Assembly (NCBI GenBank): GCA_041920215.1
Contig: JAYRSJ010000008.1
Span: 62,001 to 126,000 of the forward strand
Source: JAYRSJ01 sp041920215
GTDB lineage: Bacteria; Pseudomonadota; Gammaproteobacteria; Burkholderiales; Burkholderiaceae_C
DNA: 64,000 nt
Direction of reading: 5' to 3'
Numbering within the stretch: the stretch's first letter is position 1; every line of letters starts with the position of its first letter. Below the pieces are notes generated by a model. The model saw only the letters and a list, made by a program, of their open reading frames with translations. It had not been told where the DNA came from and made no database searches. Below are positions 1 through 7,172 of this stretch, piece by piece. The position numbers and the translations under genes are program-made.

Positions 1-576
1 GACAGCCTCGAGGAGGCGCTGGAGGGCGTCAGCTTCGCCTGCGCCACCGCAATGACACCGCGTGACTTCGGCCCGCCCACCCGGGAGCCACGATCGCTCT
101 TTGCCGAGCTGGCCGCCAGCGAACACAGGCTGGGCCTGGTATTCGGCTCGGAGCGCTATGGCATGAGCAACGAGGATGTCTACCGCTGCCATGCGGTGCT
201 CTCGATTCCCACCCATCCGGACTACGGCTCGCTGAACCTGGCGCAGGCGGTGCAACTGCTGGCCTATGACTGGCGCCAGGCCCTGGGTGGCTTCAACGTG
301 GCCGCACGCACCGCGGATGCAAATCTGGCCGACGCCCGCGCGGTGCAGGGCCTGCTGAGCCATTTGCAGCAGGGCCTTGAGGCGATCGGCTATCTGGATC
401 CGGCCGCGCCGAAGAAGCTTATGCCGCGGCTGAATCAGTTGTTCAACCGAGCCGAGCTGAGCGTCGAGGAAGTCCATATCCTGCGCGGCATTGCGCGGGC
501 GATGGATGTGGCCGGCCGTCAGGTGCGGGCGCAAGCCTCTGCCCAAACCGCAGAGCCCCCGACGCGCCAGGGTTGA
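1..576 (+). CDS. trmJ: tRNA (cytidine/uridine-2'-O)-methyltransferase TrmJ, 3' part
   Basis: C-terminal 191 residues of a SPOUT-class tRNA methyltransferase; the start lies before the window and the frame is open from base 1. TrmJ 2'-O-methylates position 32 in the anticodon loop of tRNAs. Visible signatures are the segment around ATAMTPRDFG, the cofactor-knot motif LVFGSERYGMSN, and IPTHPDYGSLNLAQAVQ, which form the trefoil-knot SAM site. The remaining C-terminal helical region matches the family. cysE follows 43 bp downstream on the same strand, an order often seen in Burkholderiales. The only uncertainty is the missing N-terminus. Confidence 0.9.
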   Translation, partial: DSLEEALEGVSFACATAMTPRDFGPPTREPRSLFAELAASEHRLGLVFGSERYGMSNEDVYRCHAVLSIPTHPDYGSLNLAQAVQLLAYDWRQALGGFNVAARTADANLADARAVQGLLSHLQQGLEAIGYLDPAAPKKLMPRLNQLFNRAELSVEEVHILRGIARAMDVAGRQVRAQASAQTAEPPTRQG

Positions 577-619
577 AGGGCGCCGCTACACTGGGCGGCC
601 CTGTTTCGATAGAGCCCCC

Positions 620-1393
620 ATGTTCCAGCGCCTTCGCGAAGACATCGCCTGCATCCTCGAACGCGATCCAGCCGCCCGCTCGGCCTGGGAGGTGCTGAGC
701 TGCTATCCGGGCCTGCATGCGCTGTGGATGCATCGCCGTGCGCATTGGTGCTGGACCCATGGCCTGAAGTGGCTGGGCCGCTTCATCTCGCATTTATCGC
801 GTTTCTTCACCGGCATCGAGATTCATCCCGGTGCCACGCTGGGCCGACGGGTCTTCATTGACCATGGCATGGGTGTCGTGATTGGCGAGATGGCCGAGGT
901 CGGCGATGACTGCACGATCTACCAAGGGGTGACCCTGGGCGGCACGGCCCTGGTCAAGGGAGCCAAGCGCCATCCGACGCTGGAGCGCGGTGTCATCGTC
1001 GGCGCCAATGCCTGCGTGCTGGGGGGATTCACCGTCGGCGCCGGGGCTCGGATCGGCTCGCTGGCGGTGGTGACCAAGCCGGTGCCGCCGGGGGCCACCG
1101 CGGTGGGCAATCCGGCGCGCATCATCGAGGCCCAACTGGAGGCCAGGCGCGAGGAAGCCGCCGCCAAGATGGGCTTCTCCGCCTATGGCGTGACGCAAAG
1201 CGACGATCCACTGTCGCAGGCCATGCGAGGTCTGATCGACAACGCGGCCGGCCAGGATCACCAGATCGCGCTGCTGTGGCAGGCGATAGAAAAGCTCTCA
1301 AGGGCTGCCGCCGACAAGGACTGCGTGCCCTCGGACGCAGCACGCACCGAATGCTTCGAAGCGGCCAGGCTCAACCAGCTGGTCGGCAAGTAG
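620..1393 (+). CDS. cysE: Serine O-acetyltransferase
   Basis: 258-residue serine acetyltransferase, making O-acetylserine from serine and acetyl-CoA as the first committed step of cysteine synthesis in the cytoplasm. The N-terminal helical domain (residues about 1-60) is followed by a left-handed beta-helix of hexapeptide repeats. The catalytic Asp/His pair is visible as D81-H82 in FIDHGMGVVIGE, with the acetyl-CoA/serine loop at YQGVTLGGT. The ATG at 620 fits the family start MFQRLREDI; an in-frame upstream extension encodes sequence unlike the family. It is shorter at the N-terminus than E. coli CysE and has a longer C-terminal tail. It may be co-transcribed with trmJ. Confidence 0.93.
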   Translation: MFQRLREDIACILERDPAARSAWEVLSCYPGLHALWMHRRAHWCWTHGLKWLGRFISHLSRFFTGIEIHPGATLGRRVFIDHGMGVVIGEMAEVGDDCTIYQGVTLGGTALVKGAKRHPTLERGVIVGANACVLGGFTVGAGARIGSLAVVTKPVPPGATAVGNPARIIEAQLEARREEAAAKMGFSAYGVTQSDDPLSQAMRGLIDNAAGQDHQIALLWQAIEKLSRAAADKDCVPSDAARTECFEAARLNQLVGK

Positions 1394-1406
1394 CGCGGGT
1401 GCGGGA

Positions 1407-1443
1407 AGCCCTCGTGCCGGCCGCAGTGAGCGGGCTCGTTTTT
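1407..1443 (+). terminator. Possible rho-independent terminator after cysE
   Basis: Short AGCCC/GGGCT stem with a long GC-rich loop followed by CGTTTTT, just before the convergent slyD stop. The stem is weak, so this is tentative. Confidence 0.35.
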
Positions 1444-1448
1444 CCGGC

Positions 1449-1925
1449 TCAGTGATGGTGCCCATGGTCGCCATGGGCATGGCCATGGGCGATTTCCTCG
1501 GCGCTGGCCGCGCGGACCGATTGCAGCTTGAGGGCGATGCGCAGGCTCATGCCGGCCAGCGGATGGTTGCCGTCCAGGTGCACCGTGTCGCCCTTGATCT
1601 TGGCCACTGTCAGCACCAGGGTTTTGCCGTCGGGTTCGCGGATTTCCAGCTGCCCCCCGACCTTGACGCCGGCGGGGAAGTCGCGCTTGGCGATGCTGCG
1701 CAGCAGGCTCTCGTCGCGCGGGCCGAAGGCCTGCTCGGGAGAGAGGTTCAAGCTGGTCTGGAAGCCGGCCTCCTGGCCCTCGAGCGCTGCTTCGATGGCA
1801 GGCAGGGTATTGCCATAGCCGCCGATCAGCACGGCCATCGGTTCCTTGGAGGCTTCGATCAGCCGACCCTGGCCATCGGCCACTTTCAGATGCACGATGG
1901 CGACGGTGTCTTTTTGAACTTTCAT
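1449..1925 (-). CDS. slyD: FKBP-type peptidyl-prolyl isomerase SlyD
   Basis: 158-residue FKBP-type prolyl isomerase and chaperone of the SlyD family, acting in the cytoplasm on folding proteins and in nickel handling. The N-terminus (MKVQKDTVAIVHLKV) is the split FKBP domain; the middle carries the insert-in-flap chaperone segment after AFGPRDESLL. The C-terminus ends in a short His-rich tail (HGHAHGDHGHHH), a reduced version of the metal-binding tail of E. coli SlyD. The start codon overlaps the mog stop by 4 bp, and both lie in a minus-strand run with yjgA. Confidence 0.92.
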   Translation of the reverse strand: MKVQKDTVAIVHLKVADGQGRLIEASKEPMAVLIGGYGNTLPAIEAALEGQEAGFQTSLNLSPEQAFGPRDESLLRSIAKRDFPAGVKVGGQLEIREPDGKTLVLTVAKIKGDTVHLDGNHPLAGMSLRIALKLQSVRAASAEEIAHGHAHGDHGHHH

Positions 1926-2506
1926 GGGCTCTTGGTTTTCAGCGCGGATTTGGGTCGGAAGGCTTTGCAGACCTCGTCCCGGGTTTCTAGATAGGGGCCG
2001 CCGATCAGGTCGATGCAGTAGGGCACAGCGGCAAAGATGCCGCTGGCCCGCGCGTGGCCGGCCAGGGTCTCGGCGATGGCCTTGGGTTGACCCGGCAGAT
2101 TGATGATCAGGGCTTGGCCGCGGATCACCGCCACCTGGCGCGACAAAATGGCCGTGGGCACGAAGTGCAGCGAGATCTGGCGCATCTGTTCGCCAAAGCC
2201 CGGCATCTCGCGGTCGGCCACGTCCAGCGTAGCCTCGGGCGTCACATCGCGCGGTGCCGGGCCGGTGCCGCCGGTGGTCAGCACCAGATCGCAGCGCACC
2301 CGATCCACCAGCTCGCGCAGTGTGGCGCTGATGCGCTCGCGCTCGTCTGGTATCAGCCGCGGCTCGAACTGCACCGGGTTCAGTAGGGCCTGGCTCAGCC
2401 AGTCCTGCAGCGCGGGCAGGCCCTTGTCCTCATAGACGCCGGTCGCGGCGCGGTCGCTGATCGAGACAATGCCGATGCGCACGCTGTCCGGGGACGACTC
2501 ACTCAT
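1922..2506 (-). CDS. mog: Molybdopterin adenylyltransferase Mog
   Basis: 194-residue MogA-type enzyme that adenylates molybdopterin before molybdenum insertion in molybdenum cofactor synthesis. The start MSESSPDSVRIGIVSISDRA is chosen because the family begins close to the IGIVSISDRA strand; an upstream extension adds unrelated residues. The diagnostic motif LVLTTGGTGPAPRDVTPEA (substrate-binding loop) and the C-terminal LPGQPKAI are present. The start overlaps the end of yjgA by 8 bp and the stop overlaps slyD, so the three are probably translationally coupled. No other moco genes are visible in the window. Confidence 0.9.
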   Translation of the reverse strand: MSESSPDSVRIGIVSISDRAATGVYEDKGLPALQDWLSQALLNPVQFEPRLIPDERERISATLRELVDRVRCDLVLTTGGTGPAPRDVTPEATLDVADREMPGFGEQMRQISLHFVPTAILSRQVAVIRGQALIINLPGQPKAIAETLAGHARASGIFAAVPYCIDLIGGPYLETRDEVCKAFRPKSALKTKSP

Positions 2507-3083
2507 CGCCGCTCTCCTCGGCAGCGGCGGCCCCATCGCCCTGATCGCGCAGCTGCTCCGCCTTGATCAGCTGAAACAGCTCGCGGTAGGCGCGGCCGTT
2601 GCGTTGCTCGGGCGTGGCCGCCGCATCCTTGCGCGCGGCGCGCACCAGGCTGCGCAGCTGCTGCACATCGACCGCCGGATAGGCGCTGATGAAGGCCTGC
2701 AGCTCGCTGTCCTTCTCCAGCAGCCGGGTGCGCCAGCGTTCGCTCTCGTGCAGGGCCAGGCTGTCCTTGGCATGGCCCAGCTTGAAGGCCGCCACCGCTT
2801 CGCGCACCGGCTCGGGATCGACCTGACGCATCAGCTTGCCGATGTACTGCATTTGGCGCCGCCGGCCCTCATGAGCGGTGATTTTCCTGGCGGCGCGCAA
2901 GGCATCGAGCAGGATCTCGGGCAGGCCCAGCGGCTCGATGCGGCTGGGCGGCAGGGTCAGCAGGTCTTCGCCCAGGGCCTGCAGATCGTGCATATCACGC
3001 TTCTTCTGGCTCTTGCTGGGCTTTTCATAGGCGCTGAACTCGGGGTCCTCGGCCTGCAATACGTGATTCTGGTTCATGGTCAT
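2499..3083 (-). CDS. yjgA: Ribosome-associated protein YjgA (DUF615)
   Basis: About 194-residue charged, helical protein of the DUF615/YjgA family, which associates with late 50S ribosomal particles. The SKSQKKRDMHDLQALGEDL segment near the N-terminus and the RRRQMQYIGKLMRQVDPEPV segment are characteristic. The start is uncertain between ATG at 3083 and ATG at 3077; a longer in-frame extension to 3200 would cross the divergent pmbA start and is unlikely. The pairing of yjgA divergent from pmbA is common in proteobacteria and supports both calls. Confidence 0.88.
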   Translation of the reverse strand: MTMNQNHVLQAEDPEFSAYEKPSKSQKKRDMHDLQALGEDLLTLPPSRIEPLGLPEILLDALRAARKITAHEGRRRQMQYIGKLMRQVDPEPVREAVAAFKLGHAKDSLALHESERWRTRLLEKDSELQAFISAYPAVDVQQLRSLVRAARKDAAATPEQRNGRAYRELFQLIKAEQLRDQGDGAAAAEESGDE

Positions 3084-3165
3084 CGCTAGAGGGGGCGGGG
3101 CGGGCGTGCATACGCAGCCGCCCGTATGATTGTCGCCCACAAGCGCATTCCTTCCGTAGCTATCC

Positions 3166-4560
3166 ATGCCCAATACCTCAACGCCACGCGCCATCTCCAC
3201 TGCCGACAGCGGTTTCTCCTACAGCCAGGAACGCTTTCGCGAGCTGATCGAGGAGGTGCTGGCGGAGGCCAAGAAGCTGGGGGCCAGTGATGCGGGCGCC
3301 GAGGTCTCCGAGGGTTGCGGGCTGTCGGTGTCGGTGCGACGCGGCAAGCTGGAGAATGTGGAACGCAACCGCGACAAGTCGCTGGGCATCTCGGTCTATG
3401 TGGGCCAGCGCCGTGGCAATGCCAGCACCTCTGATTTCTCGGCAGCCGCGCTGCGCGACACGGTGCGTGCCGCCTTCGACATTGCCCGCTTCACCGCCGA
3501 GGATCCGGTGGCCGGCCTGCCCGACGAGCAAGACCTGTCCCTCGATGCCAGCAGCCGGCCCGAGCTGGATCTCTTCCATCCCTGGGCCATCGATGCGCAG
3601 GCCGCTGCCGAACTGGCGATGCGCTGCGAGGGCGCGGCCTTCGCCACCGATGCGCGCATCAGCAACAGCGAGGGGGCTGGCGTTTCGGCCCAGCAATCGC
3701 ATTTCTTTGCCGGCAACAGCCGGGGGTTTCGCGGCGGCTACGCCAGTTCGCGCCACTCGATCTCGGTGGCGCCGATTGCCGGCCGCGGTGCCGGCATGCA
3801 GCGCGATGCCTGGTACAGCTCGATGCGCGACGCCAATGATCTGGCCTCGCCGGAGGCGGTGGGCCGCTATGCCGCCGAACGCGCACTCTCGCGCCTGAAG
3901 GCGCGCAAGGTCAGGACGGCCGAGGTGCCGGTGCTGTTCGAAAGTACGGTGGCGGCCGGTCTGCTGGGGGGGCTGGTGCAGGCCACCAGCGGCGGCGCGC
4001 TGTATCGCAAGGCCAGCTTCCTGCTCGACAGCCTCGGGCGGCCGGTGATGGCGGCACATATTGATGTCAGCGAGAACCCGCACGAACTCAAGGGCAAGGG
4101 CAGTGCGCCCTTCGACGATGAGGGGGTTGTCACCCGGCCGCGCCAGGTGGTGGAGGCGGGGGTGCTGCAGGGCTACTTCCTGTCGACCTACTCGGCCCGC
4201 AAGCTGGGCCTGCGCACCACCGGCCATGCCGGCGGCTCGCACAATCTGCGCATGAGCAGCCGGCTGACCGCGCCCGGCGACGATCTGAGGACCATGCTGC
4301 GTCGTCTGGGGCGTGGGCTTTTCGTCACCGAGCTGATGGGGCAGGGCGTCAATTACGTGACGGGCGACTATTCGCGCGGCGCCAGTGGCTACTGGGTGGA
4401 GGATGGCGAGATTGCCTATCCGGTCCATGAGGTCACCATCGCCGGCAATCTGCGCGACATGCTGAAAGACATCATCGGCATCGGCACCGACGCATATACC
4501 GCCGGCAACAAGACGGTGGGCTCGGTGCTGCTGGGACGGATGAAGCTGGCGGGCAGCTGA
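3166..4560 (+). CDS. pmbA: TldD/PmbA-family metalloprotease PmbA
   Basis: 464-residue PmbA subunit of the TldD-PmbA peptidase, known for maturing microcin B17 and degrading CcdA-type antitoxins. The family signatures are GAEVSEGCGLSVSVRRGKLE near the N-terminus, the central FESTVAAGLLGGLVQATSGG, and the C-terminal MGQGVNYVTGDYSRGASGYWVE. PmbA itself lacks the catalytic HExxxH, which lies in TldD; no HExxxH is visible here, consistent with the PmbA subunit. tldD is not in the window. It is divergent from yjgA with about 80 bp between starts. Confidence 0.92.
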   Translation: MPNTSTPRAISTADSGFSYSQERFRELIEEVLAEAKKLGASDAGAEVSEGCGLSVSVRRGKLENVERNRDKSLGISVYVGQRRGNASTSDFSAAALRDTVRAAFDIARFTAEDPVAGLPDEQDLSLDASSRPELDLFHPWAIDAQAAAELAMRCEGAAFATDARISNSEGAGVSAQQSHFFAGNSRGFRGGYASSRHSISVAPIAGRGAGMQRDAWYSSMRDANDLASPEAVGRYAAERALSRLKARKVRTAEVPVLFESTVAAGLLGGLVQATSGGALYRKASFLLDSLGRPVMAAHIDVSENPHELKGKGSAPFDDEGVVTRPRQVVEAGVLQGYFLSTYSARKLGLRTTGHAGGSHNLRMSSRLTAPGDDLRTMLRRLGRGLFVTELMGQGVNYVTGDYSRGASGYWVEDGEIAYPVHEVTIAGNLRDMLKDIIGIGTDAYTAGNKTVGSVLLGRMKLAGS

Positions 4561-4686
4561 TCAGGGCTTGTACTGAGTTCAGGGTGTTGCAAGAAAGCGG
4601 GGGCTTAATGCCTCCGCGGCGTGCGCAAAGCGCGCTGCGCTGAGACTCGTACGGGTTTCTGCGTAAGGCGGCCGACGTTCGATCCA

Positions 4687-4700
4687 TAGAATCCGGCGCA
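4687..4700 (+). promoter_or_regulatory. Putative -10/start element of first TRAP binding-protein gene
   Basis: TAGAAT followed after 3 nt by GCGCA, 28 bp before the ATG. The same TAGAAT-N3-GCGCA arrangement occurs before the second binding-protein gene and before dctQ. A -35 hexamer is poor (AAGGCG 16 bp upstream). Confidence 0.5.
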
Positions 4701-4727
4701 ACGATATCAATGATGAGGAGTACAAAT

Positions 4728-5810
4728 ATGGAACGTCGTTCCTTCGTGAAGCAGGCTGGCTTGGCCGGTGTGCTGGCTGCCGGTGTTGCGCCGGCTATCG
4801 TGCAGGCGCAGGCCAATATCCGCTGGCGCTTGGCGTCGAGTTTCCCCAAGTCGCTGGATACTATTTACGGCGGTGCTGAGGTGTTCGCCAAGCAGGTCAG
4901 CGATATGACCGGCGGCAAGTTTCAGATTTCCGTCCACTCGGGCGGGGAGCTGATGCCGGCCTTTGGCGTGGTGGACGGCGTTCAAAATGGCACCGTGGAA
5001 ATGGCGCATACGGTGCCTTACTATTTCTTCGGCAAGGATGAAGCCTTTGCCATTGGCGCAGCAATACCTTTCGGCATGAATTCACGCCAGATGACGGCCT
5101 GGATGTATGAGGGTAATGGCCTGAAGCTGATGCGCGAGTTCTACCGCGGCTACAACATCGTCAATTTCCCCGGCGGCAATACTGGCGCCCAGATGGCAGG
5201 CTGGTATCGCAAGCAAATCAAGTCGGTCGCCGACGTGAAGGGCCTCAAATTCCGCGTGGGCGGCTTTGCCGGCAAGGTGATCGAACGCATGGGTGGCGTG
5301 CCCCAGAACATCCCCGGTGGTGAAATCTATCAGGCGCTCGAAAAGGGCACCATTGATGCGGCGGAATGGGTCGGTCCTTATGACGATCAGAAGCTGGGCT
5401 TCCACAAGGTTGCTCCGTTCTATTACTACCCGGGTTGGTGGGAAGGCGGTCCGCAGATCGACTTCTTCATTAACAACAAGGCCTACGACGGCCTGTCGGC
5501 CGAATACAAGGCCATCATCGAAGCGGCAGCCTCGCATGCCCATGTCGACATGCAGGCCAAGTATGACGGGCGCAATCCGGCGGCCCTGCGCCAGCTGGTG
5601 GCGGCCGGCACCAAGCTGCAGCGTTTCCCGAAGGACGTGCTGGATTCGGCCTTCAAGGAATCGATGGCGCTGTATAGCGAACTGTCGGCCAAGAATCCGA
5701 ACTGGAAGAAGATCTACGCTGACTACGATAATTTCAGGCGTGATCAGAATCTGTGGTTCCGTTTTGCGGAAACCGGGTTTGACAACTTCATGCAGGCCCA
5801 GAAGCTCTGA
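4728..5810 (+). CDS. TRAP transporter periplasmic binding protein, TakP/FcbT1 type (copy 1)
   Basis: 360-residue DctP-family solute receptor that delivers a carboxylate to a TRAP membrane permease. The N-terminus has a twin-arginine-like signal (MERRSFVKQAGLAGVLAAG, cleavage near VQAQA), suggesting Tat export to the periplasm. WRLASSFPKSLDTIYGGAE, the RVGGFAGKV segment, GTIDAAEWVGPYDD and YYYPGWWEGGP closely match the TakP subgroup, which binds 2-oxo acids such as pyruvate together with a cation. A GAGGAG ribosome site precedes the ATG at 4728. It is a tandem paralogue of the next gene. The substrate is inferred from family only; lactate or other 2-oxo or hydroxy acids are alternatives. Confidence 0.9.
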   Translation: MERRSFVKQAGLAGVLAAGVAPAIVQAQANIRWRLASSFPKSLDTIYGGAEVFAKQVSDMTGGKFQISVHSGGELMPAFGVVDGVQNGTVEMAHTVPYYFFGKDEAFAIGAAIPFGMNSRQMTAWMYEGNGLKLMREFYRGYNIVNFPGGNTGAQMAGWYRKQIKSVADVKGLKFRVGGFAGKVIERMGGVPQNIPGGEIYQALEKGTIDAAEWVGPYDDQKLGFHKVAPFYYYPGWWEGGPQIDFFINNKAYDGLSAEYKAIIEAAASHAHVDMQAKYDGRNPAALRQLVAAGTKLQRFPKDVLDSAFKESMALYSELSAKNPNWKKIYADYDNFRRDQNLWFRFAETGFDNFMQAQKL

Positions 5811-5833
5811 GCACTTTTTGGTGCTTTGACAGG

Positions 5834-5856
5834 CCCTGCCTCGGCAGGGTTTTTTT
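5834..5856 (+). terminator. Rho-independent terminator after first TRAP binding-protein gene
   Basis: Stem CCCTGC/GCAGGG with a CTCG loop, followed by seven T. It separates the two binding-protein genes into distinct transcription units. Confidence 0.85.
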
Positions 5857-5912
5857 ATGTCCGGTCGCCGCGCTACCGGGTTCTCCCGCAAGGCGCGCGC
5901 AGGGCGCACAAA

Positions 5913-5926
5913 TAGAATCGCGCGCA
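5913..5926 (+). promoter_or_regulatory. Putative -10/start element of second TRAP binding-protein gene
   Basis: TAGAATCGCGCGCA: the same TAGAAT-N3-GCGCA element found before copy 1 and dctQ, 38 bp before the ATG, with AAGGCG 17 bp upstream of the -10. Confidence 0.5.
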
Positions 5927-5963
5927 GCGAAGTGATTCCACTTGGCAGCAGAGGAGACGATCA

Positions 5964-7046
5964 ATGAAAAGGCGTTCATTTGTAGGTCATGCCGGCATTG
6001 CCGGTGTGTTGGCGGCAGGCTCCGCACCGGCCATCGTCCATGCCCAGGCGCAGCTGCGCTGGCGGCTCGCGTCCAGCTTTCCCAAAGCGCTGGATACCAT
6101 TTATGGTGCGGCGGAAACATTTGCGCGGCGGGTCAAGGAGCTCTCAGGCGGCAAGTTCGAGATCTCGGTACACGCCGGCGGCGAGCTCATGCCGGCTTTT
6201 GGCGTCGTTGACGGCGTGCAGAACGCCACCGTCGAGATGGCCCACACCGCGCCCTACTACTTCTTTGGCAAAGACGAGACCTTTGCGCTGGGCTGTGCTA
6301 TCCCCTTCGGCCTCAACAGCCGGCAGATGACCGCCTGGATGTACGAGGGCAACGGACTCAAGCTGATGCGCGAGTTCTATGCCAAGTACAACATCGTCAG
6401 CTTTCCCATGGGCAATACCGGCGCCCAGATGGGCGGCTGGTATCGCAAGGAGGTCAAGTCCCTGGCCGATCTGAAGGGCATGAAGATGCGCATCGGCGGC
6501 TTTGCCGGCAAGGTGCTGGAGCGTTTAGGGGGAGTTCCGCAGAACATTCCTGGCGGCGAGATCTACCAGGCTCTGGAGAAGGGCACGATCGACGCCACTG
6601 AGTGGGTCGGGCCCTACGATGACCAGAAGCTGGGCTTCAACAAGGTAGCGCCCAATTACTACTATCCCGGTTGGTGGGAGGGCGGCCCGCAGCTGGATTT
6701 GTATGTGAACCAGAAGGCCTATGAGGGCCTGTCGGCCGAGTACAAGGCCATCGTCGACTGCGCTGCTGCCTATGCGCATACCGAGATGCAGGCCAAGTAC
6801 GATGCCCGCAATCCGGCGGCACTGCGTCAGCTGGTGGCAGCCGGTACCAAGCTGCAGCGCTTCCCCAAGGCGGTGATGGATGCCGCGTTCAAGGAATCGA
6901 TGGCGCTCTACAGCGAGCTGTCGGCCAAGAATCCGAACTGGAAAAAGGTCTACGAGGACTACGCGCGTTTCCGTACCGAGCAGAACCTGTGGTTCCGCTT
7001 CGCCGAAGCTGGTTTCGACAACTTCATGCAGGCCCAGAAGCTCTGA
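5964..7046 (+). CDS. TRAP transporter periplasmic binding protein, TakP/FcbT1 type (copy 2)
   Basis: 360-residue paralogue of the preceding gene, the same length and highly similar throughout (by eye well above 75% identical). The signal MKRRSFVGHAGIAGVLAAG, the RIGGFAGKV segment, TEWVGPYDDQKLGF and YYYPGWWEGGP are all retained, so both copies look functional. The most divergent stretches are the signal peptide, the region after GGPQ (LDLYVNQKAY versus IDFFINNKAY) and a few surface positions. An AGAGGAG ribosome site lies upstream of the ATG. It has its own promoter-like element and a terminator. Likely it serves the DctQM permease encoded convergently downstream. Confidence 0.9.
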   Translation: MKRRSFVGHAGIAGVLAAGSAPAIVHAQAQLRWRLASSFPKALDTIYGAAETFARRVKELSGGKFEISVHAGGELMPAFGVVDGVQNATVEMAHTAPYYFFGKDETFALGCAIPFGLNSRQMTAWMYEGNGLKLMREFYAKYNIVSFPMGNTGAQMGGWYRKEVKSLADLKGMKMRIGGFAGKVLERLGGVPQNIPGGEIYQALEKGTIDATEWVGPYDDQKLGFNKVAPNYYYPGWWEGGPQLDLYVNQKAYEGLSAEYKAIVDCAAAYAHTEMQAKYDARNPAALRQLVAAGTKLQRFPKAVMDAAFKESMALYSELSAKNPNWKKVYEDYARFRTEQNLWFRFAEAGFDNFMQAQKL

Positions 7047-7091
7047 GTCGGGCGCCAGGCCGTGCAGCGGGCGGCCTTGGCTGCCCTTGAG

Positions 7092-7125
7092 AAAAAGCCA
7101 CCGGTCGCGCGACCGGTGGCTTTTT
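7092..7125. terminator. Bidirectional terminator between TRAP receptor and permease genes
   Basis: Near-perfect palindrome with the stem GCCACCGGTCGC/GCGACCGGTGGC flanked by AAAAA on the left and TTTTT on the right, so it can terminate transcription from both converging units. Confidence 0.9.
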
Positions 7126-7172
7126 GCTCTCAATGAGGCGTAACGCCCCAAAGGGCTTGAGGCGGGGCGCCC

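Noticed and set aside
4598..4620. Hairpin GCGGGGGC/GCCTCCGC after pmbA as a terminator
   Set aside because: One mismatch and no following T-run.
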